From assembly GCA_016218915.1 (NCBI GenBank), contig JACRCQ010000022.1, positions 305,481 to 369,480 on the forward strand: DNA of 64,000 bases. The letters run 5' to 3'. The notes beneath the pieces were generated by a model, which saw only the letters and a list, made by a program, of their open reading frames with translations, was not told where the DNA came from and made no database searches. Positions 32,120 through 40,453 of this stretch are shown here, one piece after another. The DNA comes from Deltaproteobacteria bacterium (GTDB lineage: Bacteria; Myxococcota_A; Polyangia; Polyangiales; Polyangiaceae). Position numbers and translations under genes: made by a program. How positions within the stretch are numbered: the first letter of the stretch is position 1; every line of letters begins with the position of its first letter.

Positions 32120-32444
32120 GATGAGTGGACCCTAGCTGGCTGCCGGACAGAGCGGAAGGGTGCCCCGTGGAGGAGCTGGCCTCGACGATCGCCTCTCCGG
32201 GGCGATCGGAGCTCATGGCGCCTCCAGGGAGCAGACCTGATTCGTGATCGGAGCGTTTGCGCCTGGATTCGTCCATCTTCCGCCGGAATCACAGCCGTCG
32301 TCGCCGTGCTGTAGCGACGTGCACAAATTCGCAATGCCTTGTCGCTCGCCGCCGCCTCCCCGCACTTGGGCCAGATTCACGCGCGTGCCCACCCCACCCC
32401 GGCGTCGGCTCGCTCACCCCGTTTTGGCGAGCGTGTGGGCGCGG

Positions 32445-32542
32445 GGGTAGTGGGTAGCGGCCAGCGGGTAGCGGTCGTGTGGCCGGCACGGCAGCGCTCG
32501 CTTGCCCCTTGCCGCTTGCCCCTTGCCGCTCGCCTCTGCCCG
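32445..32542. repeat. heptanucleotide repeat blocks
   Basis: Bases 32445-32472 read as four 7-mers of the type GGGTAGY or GGCCAGC. After a 28-bp spacer, 32501-32542 read as six 7-mers of the type CTTGCCC/CTTGCCG, the last two degenerate. A related 7-bp array (GGGCCRA) occurs at 63707. Both sit beside mobile-element debris. Confidence 0.7.
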
Positions 32543-32579
32543 CTGGACCTACACGCTGGCCTTACTCGCTGGCCGCTGT

Positions 32580-32681
32580 CATCCGTGGATCGAGTCCGAA
32601 CCACAGGGCGCTCTGATACTCGCGCTGCTGCGTCGTGTCGCCTACAACATGCTGAGCTTGTTCCGAGCTGTGACGGGCTGA
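32580..32681 (+). mobile_element. C-terminal remnant of a DDE-type transposase
   Basis: A 33-codon frame ending in TGA encodes HPWIESEPQGAL followed by ALLRRVAYNMLSLFRAVTG. The LLRR(I/V)AYN-x-L-x-LFR-x-VT pattern is what I know from the ends of DDE transposases of the ISAs1/ISL3 sort. Nothing upstream in frame continues the protein, and no inverted repeats or target duplication were found, so it is an old fragment. Exact IS family is uncertain. Confidence 0.5.
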
Positions 32682-32824
32682 TCCGCAGATTCCGGACGCC
32701 GCGCGGGCTTGGGTCCCCGCTCCCCCGGACGGCCGAGGATGCGCCGAGGACAATGGCGCGAAGCTGCCTTCAACGATAACGGCGCTTGGAGGCCGCTCGG
32801 GCGTGATGGCAAAGTGATCGGATC

Positions 32825-33859
32825 GTGCAGCGCATTGTCGTTCCCTGGTCCGCTTTGGTGTGCATGCAGCTGGCCGTTGGGGTCGGGTGTGGCGGGACGG
32901 GCAGCGAGGCAGGGGGCACTGCGCCGACGTTCGATGCAAGCGAGGAAGCTGCTGACAGTAGCCCTCCCCTTCCCGAGGCGGGGGTGGATGGGGACGTCGA
33001 CGTGGTCAGCGAGCCGCTCGTGGACAGCGCGAAGGAGCCCGACGCAGAAGCAGGGGCGGACTTGGATGCGGCGGCGGAGGCGGAGGCGGAGGCGAGCCCG
33101 CCCAAGACCTCGGGAGCGTTCGCGGCTCTGACGTACAACGTCGCAGGGCTCCCTCAGGGGATCTCCAGCTCGGATCCTGCCAAGAACACGCCGCTCATCA
33201 GCCCCAAGCTCAATCCTTTCGATCTGGTCATGGTGCAGGAGGACTTTGCCTACCACGCCCAGCTCGTCTCGCAGGCTACCCATCCTTACAAGACGACCCA
33301 CAAGTCCGGCTCCATCAACCTCGGCGATGGCGTGAGCATCCTGTCCAGGATCGAGCTGGGGCCTGACATCCACGTTCCGTGGAAGGCGTGCAATGGCTAT
33401 GTCGACGACTCGAACGACTGCCTGACGCCGAAAGGATTCGTGGTCACCACGATGACCCTTGCGGCTGGAGCCGTCGTCGACCTGTACGATCTGCATGCAG
33501 ATGCCGGCGGTTCGAACGGGGACATGAGCGCCCGCTCCAAGCAGATGGATCAGCTCGTCGCCTACATTGCGGATCACTCTGCGGGCAAGGCGGTGATCGT
33601 TGCGGGTGATACGAACATGCACGATGAAGACGAGGACCAGCTGGTGAAGCTGATGACTGGAGCGGGTCTGACCGATGCCTGCCGCGCGCTATCGTGCCCG
33701 GAGCCGTATCGGATCGACCGGGTTCTCTACCGGGGAGGCACAGCCGTAACGCTTACGGCGACGCAATGGCGCGTAGACATGACGTTCGTCGACGGCGAGG
33801 GCAATCAGCTGTCGGATCACGAGCCTGTGGCCGTGGATTTCACGTGGGCTGTCCCCTAG
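32825..33859 (+). CDS. lipoprotein with endonuclease/exonuclease/phosphatase (EEP) domain
   Basis: This 344-residue protein is read from a GTG that gives a lipoprotein signal ending GVGC; an internal ATG (32864) would cut it short. An acidic Asp/Glu/Ala linker runs to ~95. The EEP fold follows with all main motifs: LTYNVAGLP (Asn), VMVQEDFAYH (Glu), DLYDLHADAG, VIVAGDTNMHDED (Asp/Asn) and the final SDHEPVAV (Asp-His). Family members include neutral sphingomyelinases, inositol phosphatases and nucleases. The early TYNVAGLP motif resembles secreted sphingomyelinase-like proteins, so a surface phosphodiesterase is likely. It stands alone. Confidence 0.82.
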   Translation: MQRIVVPWSALVCMQLAVGVGCGGTGSEAGGTAPTFDASEEAADSSPPLPEAGVDGDVDVVSEPLVDSAKEPDAEAGADLDAAAEAEAEASPPKTSGAFAALTYNVAGLPQGISSSDPAKNTPLISPKLNPFDLVMVQEDFAYHAQLVSQATHPYKTTHKSGSINLGDGVSILSRIELGPDIHVPWKACNGYVDDSNDCLTPKGFVVTTMTLAAGAVVDLYDLHADAGGSNGDMSARSKQMDQLVAYIADHSAGKAVIVAGDTNMHDEDEDQLVKLMTGAGLTDACRALSCPEPYRIDRVLYRGGTAVTLTATQWRVDMTFVDGEGNQLSDHEPVAVDFTWAVP

Positions 33860-33945
33860 CCGAAGCGCGTCGGCGGGAGGACCACGATCATGCTTGAAAA
33901 CAGCCCAGGATCGCGCATGCTCTGCCAGAGGGGAGAATTGCTCGG

Positions 33946-34854
33946 ATGCGCAGTCCAACGCCGACCACCGAAAAGATGCTGTCTCTAGCGCGCCTCGAAG
34001 CCGAGGCCACACTCCAGGGGATCGGGAGCGGATGGATACTGGTCCACAGGGGACGAGCCTATCCGCTACCGCGGAGCGGGACGCTGGTGATCGGCAGAGG
34101 CCCCCGGTGCGACATCCTTCTGGACGCTCCGGTGGTGTCGCGCGAGCATTGCCGAGTGAGCATCACCAACGAGGGTGTGTGCATAGAAGACCTGAACAGC
34201 TCCAACGGGGTGTACGTCAACGGGCAGCGTGTCGACAAGCCTCAGGAGCTGGCCGCAGGGGATCAGATATCGCTCGGCAGGGAGTCTCTTCTGCTCTGTC
34301 AAATGACCTCGGACCAGCGAGCGGCCGCTGCCAGGAGTCCGACTCCGCCCTCGGCGCCCAAGGAGAGCGACGACGAGATCCCGCCGAGCTCGCGGCGCGA
34401 CAGGCCTGAGATGGATCCCTACGTGCTGACGACGCAGAAGGCGGATGCGTTCGAGACGCTTGGACGGCTCGCGGACCGCATGCTGGCGTCGGGGCGCCTC
34501 GACGCGGCGGAGAAGCTGCTGTCCGGCCACCTGAACGCGGTGCTCGCGTCGTCCAGCAGCGCGAGCGACATTCCTGACGAGCTGATCGAGATAGCGAGTC
34601 GGTACGCGCTGAAGCTGGCTGCCGCGCGGCTGGATGGCATCTGGATCGATCTGGTGCTCGAGTGCCACACGGCGTTCCGTCGTCCCCTGTCCGAGGAGTC
34701 GCTCGAGCAGACGCGCGCGTTGCTCGCCCACCGGCTGAAGATCAATCCCGTGCTCTTGTCGAAGTACCAGGAAGTGCTTCGCCAGGCGGTGGGAGCGGGC
34801 AAGCTGCGAGAGTCCGAGACGATCCGGACGATCCTCGCGTTGGATCTCGGATAG
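33946..34854 (+). CDS. FHA-domain protein
   Basis: This 302-residue cytoplasmic protein has a forkhead-associated domain at ~35-120: VIGRGPRCDILLDAPVVSRE, H and N contacts in REHCRVS and LNSSNGVYVNGQRV. It should bind phosphothreonine peptides made by Ser/Thr kinases, of which this kind of organism has many. A Pro/Ser/Glu linker (~125-160) leads to a helical C-terminal domain (~165-300) of unknown type (LGRLADRMLASGRLDAAEKL looks TPR-like). No kinase is adjacent; the kinase at 56606 is 22 kb away. Confidence 0.88.
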   Translation: MRSPTPTTEKMLSLARLEAEATLQGIGSGWILVHRGRAYPLPRSGTLVIGRGPRCDILLDAPVVSREHCRVSITNEGVCIEDLNSSNGVYVNGQRVDKPQELAAGDQISLGRESLLLCQMTSDQRAAAARSPTPPSAPKESDDEIPPSSRRDRPEMDPYVLTTQKADAFETLGRLADRMLASGRLDAAEKLLSGHLNAVLASSSSASDIPDELIEIASRYALKLAAARLDGIWIDLVLECHTAFRRPLSEESLEQTRALLAHRLKINPVLLSKYQEVLRQAVGAGKLRESETIRTILALDLG

Positions 34855-34863
34855 GGAGGCCTG

Positions 34864-35460
34864 TCAGGCTCGCGTACCGAGCCTTATCGCATCCCTTGCG
34901 CCCTGGGGGTGAAGCCAGGCGGACTCGAACTCGGCGCGCGAGACGGACATGCAGATGTCGCTGGGATCTTCAGCATAGGAGCGCGCCTGCGCGCTGTCGT
35001 CGTTTCGGTACCCGAGCTTCTCGAACAGCCGTCGCGACGCAGTGTTGGGAGGAATGATGCTGACGTACACGCGCTGGAGACCGAGCGACTCGAACGCGAG
35101 AACATGGAGCATGCCGGCAAAGCGCGTGCCGACCCCTTGGCCCTGCGCTTTTCGAGAGCCGACCATGATGGCGAATTCCGCACGACCCGCCTCGATGTGG
35201 CGCAGGTCCGCGTCCCCCATCAACACGCCGTCGCGCTCCAGCAAGAAGGGGCGATCTGCCTGCTCGGCCAGGCCGGCCCAGTGCTCGATCACGGCTTGCG
35301 GAGACATGAGCTTCTCGTTGGCCATCATCGCGCGATTGTGCGGCTCGTTGTAGTCCTGCGAAAGCTGGTCGGCGCATGCGGCGAGCTCGTCAGCCGTCGG
35401 CTCGTAGGCGCGCAACAACCCGTCCGCTGCGGCCCACTCCACCCAGGTTCGTCGTGGCAT
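34864..35460 (-). CDS. GNAT-family N-acetyltransferase
   Basis: This 198-residue protein shows the GNAT core: FLLERDGVLMGDADLRHIE, EFAIMVGSRKAQGQGVGTRF (the Q/R-x-x-G-x-G/A acetyl-CoA loop is QGQGVG), then LQRVYVSIIPPNTASRRLFE and KLGY. The N-S-A motif IPPNTASRRLFEKLGY is typical of RimJ/RimL-like enzymes. The acceptor substrate is unknown. It begins 9 nt after the stop of the GspE-like gene, so the two are probably cotranscribed, though no functional link is evident. Confidence 0.88.
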   Translation of the reverse strand: MPRRTWVEWAAADGLLRAYEPTADELAACADQLSQDYNEPHNRAMMANEKLMSPQAVIEHWAGLAEQADRPFLLERDGVLMGDADLRHIEAGRAEFAIMVGSRKAQGQGVGTRFAGMLHVLAFESLGLQRVYVSIIPPNTASRRLFEKLGYRNDDSAQARSYAEDPSDICMSVSRAEFESAWLHPQGARDAIRLGTRA

Positions 35461-35469
35461 CCGTCAACC

Positions 35470-36687
35470 CTAGCCAAGGGCGCGGCGCGGCGTCAAAGAC
35501 GGAGGCGCTGGAAGTCCCTCGTCGGAGTTCGTCGCATGCAGCACCTCGGAAGCGCGGATCCTCCCTTGCACGAACAGCTCGATCGCATGCTGCCTCAGCG
35601 TCCGAAAGCCGTTGAGCATGGCCTCGGACTTGAGCTCTGCGCTCGATGCTCCCATCAGCACCAGCTCCTGGTAGGACGGCGTCAGCTCGAGCACCTCGAA
35701 GATCGCAGCGCGCCCTGCTACGCCGCTGCCTTGGCATCGCTCGCAGCCGAAGCCCGCTCGAGGCTGCAGCCCCTCCAGCTGCTGCGGCGAAAGCCGGAGT
35801 GCATCCAGCTGTTCGGCACGGAGCGAGTCGTCTGCGAGGCAATGCTGACACGACAGCCGCACCAGACGCTGGCAGACGATCAAACGCAGCGCCGAGGTCA
35901 CGAGGAACGGCTCCACGCCGAGATTCAGCAGCCTCGATACGCAGGAGGGGGAGTCGTTGAACGCGGCGGTCGACAGCACCAGAGCGCCGGTGAGCGCGCC
36001 GCGTACGGCGAACATGGCTGTGGGCAAGTCGTGGATCTCGCCCAGCCCGATCACGTCAGGATCCTGGTGAAGCATCGCGCGCAACCAGCCGTCGCCCAGG
36101 AACGGCTGCCCCGCGGACTGCGCCTGGTGGACGCCCGGGATGTCTGCTTCGACGACATCTTCGTGCGTCAGCACGCAACGCCTCCCAGGATCCAGCGCGC
36201 TGAGCGCAGCGTAGAACGTGGTCGTCTTGCCGCTGCCGGCAGGACCACCGAACAGCACGACGCCCCAGGGATGAGCAAGCGTCGCGTACACGGCTCTCAG
36301 CTGATGCTCGTCGAAGCCGAGCTTCTCGAGCACCGGTGGCTCGCTCATCACGCGGTGAAGGCAGACTCTCTCGCCGTCGACCCCAGGCATGCGGGATAGT
36401 CGCCAGCGGCCAACCGCGCCCCGCACCAGGAGCCGCACGCTCGTTTCTGCCGGTCCTGCGTGGTCGCCAGGGGCGAGGTCGGCCATCGCGCACAGCTCTT
36501 CGACGGCCGACAAGTGGACCTGTGGACGGATCCGAGATGGCACGAGGCGTCCGTCCACCCGGAACCTCACGCTCGCATGATCGCCGTCCGGTTGAAGGTG
36601 GACGTCGCTTGCGAGCAGGGAGAGCGCTTCACCCAGGGCTTCGGACAGGTCCAGGGCAGGCTCGAAGGCGACATCGGGGCGAGACAT
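35470..36687 (-). CDS. stand-alone GspE/PilB-type secretion ATPase
   Basis: This 405-residue protein starts at the ATG preceded by AAAGGA at 9-nt spacing. It covers the second N-terminal domain (ASDVHLQP, FRVDGRLV) and the ATPase: Walker A GGPAGSGKTTT (~148-157), Asp box HEDVVEADIP, Walker B VIGLGEIHD, and a zinc tetracysteine (CQHC...CERC). The first N-terminal domain that docks to the inner-membrane platform is missing, so it is shorter than GspE or PilB (~500-570). HD replaces the usual RD after the Walker B Glu. No pilin, secretin or platform genes flank it. It may serve a system encoded elsewhere. Confidence 0.85.
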   Translation of the reverse strand: MSRPDVAFEPALDLSEALGEALSLLASDVHLQPDGDHASVRFRVDGRLVPSRIRPQVHLSAVEELCAMADLAPGDHAGPAETSVRLLVRGAVGRWRLSRMPGVDGERVCLHRVMSEPPVLEKLGFDEHQLRAVYATLAHPWGVVLFGGPAGSGKTTTFYAALSALDPGRRCVLTHEDVVEADIPGVHQAQSAGQPFLGDGWLRAMLHQDPDVIGLGEIHDLPTAMFAVRGALTGALVLSTAAFNDSPSCVSRLLNLGVEPFLVTSALRLIVCQRLVRLSCQHCLADDSLRAEQLDALRLSPQQLEGLQPRAGFGCERCQGSGVAGRAAIFEVLELTPSYQELVLMGASSAELKSEAMLNGFRTLRQHAIELFVQGRIRASEVLHATNSDEGLPAPPSLTPRRALG

Positions 36688-37061
36688 CAGGCAAGGTCCT
36701 TTGTGGAGACGGTCGCGGCGAACGGGGGCTGCGCTCGGTGAAGAAAAGCATAGCGGGGCCACCGACAAAGTCGCAATGCAGCGGAAAGAGCAGCGTAACG
36801 CCGCGCGAGCGGGCTCACCCTTGCGCAACCCGCCCGCAGGGACTACGGTGTCGCCCATCACGATCGTCCCTGGCCTTCGACACGACGCTTTCCATCTCCC
36901 CGATTTGGGGTAGACCACGGCTAGTTCGGCTGACTGGATGACGCTCCGTGTGCGTTGCGCGGAATCACCCGCGCGGCACGTTACCTTCCAGCGGCAGGGC
37001 TTCGTCGAACGACGGTCAAATAGCGTCTCAGGCGTGGATCAAGCTGGGAAAGTTGAATGTC
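36688..37061. other. 374-bp divergent intergenic region
   Basis: This region separates the GspE-like gene (minus) from the RRM gene (plus) and should carry both promoters and a long 5' leader for the RRM gene. Such RNA-binding proteins are often controlled through their leader. I see no clear promoter boxes, no convincing riboswitch-like structure and no supported small gene in it. Confidence 0.5.
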
Positions 37062-37364
37062 ATGGGCAATCGTCTCTACGTAGGAAACCTTTCGTACAAC
37101 ACCACCCGCGAGACGCTCGAAGCAGCGTTCAAGTCCGTCGGAGAGGTCGTCGAGATCTCGATGCCGACCGATCGTGAGACCGGCCAGCTTCGCGGCTTCG
37201 CCTTCGTGACCATGGGCTCGGCCGAGGCCGCCAACACGGCGATCTCGCAGCTCAACGGTTCGATGCTCGACGGGCGCGCGCTCAAGGTCAACGAGGCCCA
37301 GGAGCGCACGGGCGGCGGCGGCGGTGGACGCGGCGGCGGCGGCGGCGGACGCGATCGCTACTGA
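37062..37364 (+). CDS. RRM-family RNA-binding protein with Gly-rich tail
   Basis: This 100-residue protein starts at the ATG giving MGNRLYVGNLSYNTTRE. One RNA-recognition motif covers ~3-82: RNP2 is LYVGNL, RNP1 is RGFAFVTM. The C-terminus is a run of Gly broken by Arg (GGGGRGGGG) ending RDRY, the same plan as cyanobacterial and myxobacterial Rbp proteins, many of which are cold-induced. It should bind single-stranded RNA. The preceding 374-bp divergent region may hold a long leader; no feature there was identified with confidence. Confidence 0.93.
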   Translation: MGNRLYVGNLSYNTTRETLEAAFKSVGEVVEISMPTDRETGQLRGFAFVTMGSAEAANTAISQLNGSMLDGRALKVNEAQERTGGGGGGRGGGGGGRDRY

Positions 37365-37452
37365 CACCTTCTCGCGGTGAGGCGAGGCGCGTCTGCAAGC
37401 GCCGAGCAAGCACATGCAGCGATAGCGCTGCGTGGAAAGGCAAGGTACGCCC

Positions 37453-37653
37453 ATGCAGAGGCAAGGTGCATTGAAGCGCCAGAAGGAACGCGCACGCCAG
37501 GAGAAAGCCCGCGAGAAGGAGACCAACCGCGCTGAACGACGCAAGGACAAGCCCGTTCGCTCGGATGGCGTTCCCGGAGAGGATCCGGACATCGCGGGCA
37601 TCGTGCCAGGCCCCCAGCCCGTTCCCGACGAAGACGTCGATCCCACCGTCTGA
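37453..37653 (+). CDS. small highly charged conserved-type protein
   Basis: This protein has 66 residues from MQRQGALKRQKERARQEKAR; a further ATG 21 nt upstream is possible. The first 40 residues are a Lys/Arg/Glu helix, the rest an acidic Pro/Asp tail (VPDEDVDPTV). RBS-like GGCAAGG precedes the start. The basic-helix-then-acidic-tail layout is one I associate with small proteins of delta-proteobacteria of unknown, possibly RNA-linked, role. It lies 88 bp after the RRM gene and may share its transcript. Confidence 0.65.
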   Translation: MQRQGALKRQKERARQEKAREKETNRAERRKDKPVRSDGVPGEDPDIAGIVPGPQPVPDEDVDPTV

Positions 37654-37695
37654 CCCCGCCTTCCATCAGGTCTTCCCGACCTGACATCCTCCCAC

Positions 37696-38763
37696 TCACT
37701 TCGCCAACGACTCGGCAAGCCTGCGCCCGGCCCATTCGATCCCCTCGCGCGCTGCGTCGATCCCGCCGGCCATCGACGCGAACCCGTGGATGCACCCCTC
37801 CACGCACCGGTGCTCCACGTGAACGCCAGCTTCCGAGAGTCGCCCGGCCCACGCTTTGCCCTCATCGCGCAATGCATCGAACCCTGCGGTCAGAATCAGC
37901 GCCGGCGGTACCCCTCGCACGTCTTCGGCGAACCATGGAGACGCACGGGGGTCACGCTTCTGCTCGGGGCGCGTCAGGTAGTTGTCCAGGAACCAGTCGA
38001 TCATCGCCCGGGTCATGTAGAAGCCCTCGGCGAAGCGTTCGTGCGACTCGAACGAGCGTGTGAGATCGACCGCTGGATAGATGAGAAGCTGGAGAGCCGG
38101 ACGCACCTGCTCGTCGCGCAGCACCAGGGCGGCGGCCGCGGTGAGGTTGGCACCAGCGCTGTCTCCGCCCATGGCGATGCGACTCGGGTCGCATCCCAGC
38201 TCCGCGCCGTGGGCAGCGACCCAGCGAAACGCGGCGAGCACGTCGTCGAAGGCTGCGGGGAACGGATGCTCTGGAGCGAGGCGGTACTCGACATGTGCCA
38301 CGAGGCAGCGTCCGCGCTCCGCGAGGTAGCTGCACAGCCCGTGATGCGAGACGAGGGATCCGAGCACGAAGCCGCCGCCGTGCAAGTACACAAGCAGGGG
38401 CGCGGGCTGTTGGACGCCCTCCGGCTCGTAGACGCGCATGGGTAGGTCGCCGCCCGGCCCCGGGACGTACCGGTCGTGCCATCGCACCTCCCGACGCGGA
38501 GCAAAGTCGAGCACAGGGCTGAGCAGATCCATCGAACGTCTCGCAGCCTGGACCCCCACGTCCTGGAAATGTCGCACGTGCGCGAGCTCCAGGCACCGCA
38601 GCATCGCCTGCGTCTGCAAGTCGAGCGTCAGGCCGTCGCCGGACGTACGAGCACGCCCTGCAAATGCGCGAAGCACGGAAGGCGGAAGCCGGAGGCTGGC
38701 GAGCGCAGCACGTCGGAACGCACGGCGCGCGAGACCTGCACTCGATCGGAAAGGCGTTCGCAT
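37696..38763 (-). CDS. HSL-family alpha/beta hydrolase (esterase/lipase)
   Basis: This 355-residue protein shows the hormone-sensitive-lipase signature: oxyanion motif YLHGGGFVLGS, nucleophile elbow MGGDSAGANL, Asp in LTAGFDALRDEG and His in GCIHGFASM. An N-terminal ~85-residue cap region is Arg-rich at the start, which may be translated or may be too long; later starts are possible. Family members hydrolyse short acyl esters in the cytoplasm. It is divergent from the ABC-F gene (48 bp). Confidence 0.9.
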   Translation of the reverse strand: MRTPFRSSAGLARRAFRRAALASLRLPPSVLRAFAGRARTSGDGLTLDLQTQAMLRCLELAHVRHFQDVGVQAARRSMDLLSPVLDFAPRREVRWHDRYVPGPGGDLPMRVYEPEGVQQPAPLLVYLHGGGFVLGSLVSHHGLCSYLAERGRCLVAHVEYRLAPEHPFPAAFDDVLAAFRWVAAHGAELGCDPSRIAMGGDSAGANLTAAAALVLRDEQVRPALQLLIYPAVDLTRSFESHERFAEGFYMTRAMIDWFLDNYLTRPEQKRDPRASPWFAEDVRGVPPALILTAGFDALRDEGKAWAGRLSEAGVHVEHRCVEGCIHGFASMAGGIDAAREGIEWAGRRLAESLAK

Positions 38764-38811
38764 GGGGGGCGCGGATCATGCTACACGCTCGCCGGACAAT
38801 CCCAAGCCGCG

Positions 38812-40434
38812 ATGATCCGACTCGACAACATCTCCAAACGTCATGGCAAGCAGATCCTCTTCCTCGAGGCGTCTGCGACGATCTTCAAGGGCGAGAAGGT
38901 CGGTCTGACCGGCCCGAACGGCTCGGGCAAGTCGACCATCTTCCGGATGATCATCCGCGAAGAGCAGGCCGACGACGGGCAGATCGCGGTCGATCGTGGC
39001 ACGACCATCGGCTACTTCAGCCAGGACGTCGGCGAGATGGCCGGACGCACTGTGGTGGGAGAGACGATGCACGGCGCAGGCGCGGTCGCCGACGCGGCGG
39101 CGGAGCTCAAGGAGCTGGAGCTGGCGCTGGCGGATCCGGAGCAGGCCGAAGAGCTCGACCGGCTGATCGAGCGCTATGGCCATGCGCAGGGACGCTACGA
39201 GGAGCTCGGAGGCTATGCGCTCGAGGCGCGGGCGCGCGAGATCCTGGCTGGGCTCGGCTTTGCGCAGGACGTGATGGACGAGGACGTGGGCAAGCTGTCA
39301 GGCGGCTGGAAGATGCGCGTGGCGCTTGCGCGCATCCTGCTGATGCGCCCGGATGCGCTGCTTCTCGACGAGCCGACGAACCACCTCGACATCGAGTCGA
39401 TCATCTGGCTCGAGCAGTTCCTCAAGAACTACGAGGGAGCGCTGGTGATGACCTCGCACGATCGCGAGTTCCTCAACCGCGTGGTCACGAAGATCCTGGA
39501 CATCGACGGCGGCGACATCACGACGTACAGCGGCAACTACGACTTCTACGAGCAGCAGCGCGCCATCGCCGAGCAGCAGGCTGAAGCCCAGTACGCGCGC
39601 CAGCAGGCCATGCTCGCCAAGGAGATGCGCTTCATCGAGCGATTCAAGACCCACGCAGCCAAGGCCGCGCAGGTCCAGTCGCGCGTCAAGAAGCTCGACA
39701 AGATCGAGAAGGTCGAGCCCCCACGACGTCGCAAGGCCCTGCACTTCGACTTCCGTCCCCCTCCCCGCTCGGGCGAGGACGTCGCAAACCTCGAGAATGT
39801 CGCCAAGGCCTATGGAAGCAAGGTGATCTACGAGGACTTCAGCCTGCTGATCCGTCGCACGGAACGCTGGTGCGTGATGGGAGTCAACGGCGCGGGCAAG
39901 TCGACTTTGCTGCGTCTGGTGGCAGGCGCAGCCCAGCCCGATCACGGCAGGGTCGCCGTGGGGGGAAGCGTCAAGCTCGGGTACTTCGCACAGCACGCGA
40001 TGGACATCCTCGACCCCGCTGCCACGGTCTGGGACACCCTCATCGGCGCGTTCCCCCATTCCTCGATCGGCTCGCTGCGTACGCTGGCAGGCGTGTTCGG
40101 CTTCTCCGGCGACGACATCGACAAGCCGTGCCGGATCCTGTCCGGCGGGGAGAAGTCACGGCTGGTGCTCGCGAGGATGCTCTACGATCCACCGAACTTC
40201 CTGGTGCTCGACGAGCCGACGAACCACCTGGACATGGCGACCAAGGAGATGCTGATCGAAGCGTTGTCGAAGTACGAAGGGACGATGCTGTTCGTGTCGC
40301 ACGATCGGCACTTCCTCGCCAAGCTGTCGAACCGTGTGCTGGAGCTGACGCCGCAAGGGCCGCACAAGTACGGCGGCGGGTACACGGAGTACGTGGCAAC
40401 CAGCGGGCATGAGGCTCCGGGGCTTCGGAGCTGA
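38812..40434 (+). CDS. ABC-F family ATPase (translation factor type)
   Basis: This 540-residue protein has two ABC domains in one chain and no membrane segment. Domain 1: Walker [10 protein letters not shown], signature [13 protein letters not shown], Walker [12 protein letters not shown]. Domain 2: Walker [10 protein letters not shown], signature [12 protein letters not shown], Walker [12 protein letters not shown]. Between them is a charged linker with a coiled coil (about 245-315) as in EttA, Uup and Ybit. Such proteins bind the ribosomal E site and act on stalled or initiating ribosomes; some give antibiotic resistance. The start chosen places Met right before [10 protein letters not shown]. 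Subfamily not assigned. Confidence 0.93.
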   Translation: MIRLDNISKRHGKQILFLEASATIFKGEKVGLTGPNGSGKSTIFRMIIREEQADDGQIAVDRGTTIGYFSQDVGEMAGRTVVGETMHGAGAVADAAAELKELELALADPEQAEELDRLIERYGHAQGRYEELGGYALEARAREILAGLGFAQDVMDEDVGKLSGGWKMRVALARILLMRPDALLLDEPTNHLDIESIIWLEQFLKNYEGALVMTSHDREFLNRVVTKILDIDGGDITTYSGNYDFYEQQRAIAEQQAEAQYARQQAMLAKEMRFIERFKTHAAKAAQVQSRVKKLDKIEKVEPPRRRKALHFDFRPPPRSGEDVANLENVAKAYGSKVIYEDFSLLIRRTERWCVMGVNGAGKSTLLRLVAGAAQPDHGRVAVGGSVKLGYFAQHAMDILDPAATVWDTLIGAFPHSSIGSLRTLAGVFGFSGDDIDKPCRILSGGEKSRLVLARMLYDPPNFLVLDEPTNHLDMATKEMLIEALSKYEGTMLFVSHDRHFLAKLSNRVLELTPQGPHKYGGGYTEYVATSGHEAPGLRS

Positions 40435-40450
40435 CGCGTCGCAGCGCGTC
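40433..40450. terminator. short hairpin between convergent genes
   Basis: GACGCG and CGCGTC pair over a 6-nt loop, starting inside the ABC-F stop codon and followed by CTTTCAG, just ahead of the stop of the minus-strand kinase. Weak but well placed for a shared terminator. Confidence 0.35.
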
Positions 40451-40453
40451 CTT

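Larger units (their letters stand above)
32120..32824. other. 705-bp gene-poor region with repeats and transposase debris
   Basis: No intact gene is supported between the dehydrogenase and the EEP-fold gene. The stretch holds two heptanucleotide blocks and, right after them, a short frame that looks like the C-terminal end of a transposase (both listed separately). Open frames on either strand here are Arg/Pro/Ser-rich and have no start or domain support. The promoter of the gene at 32825 should lie in the last ~140 bp. Confidence 0.6.

Noticed and set aside
32339..32779. 146-codon plus-strand frame in the 705-bp gap
   Set aside because: Passes through the heptanucleotide repeats, Arg/Ser/Pro-rich, no ribosome-binding site and no domain.
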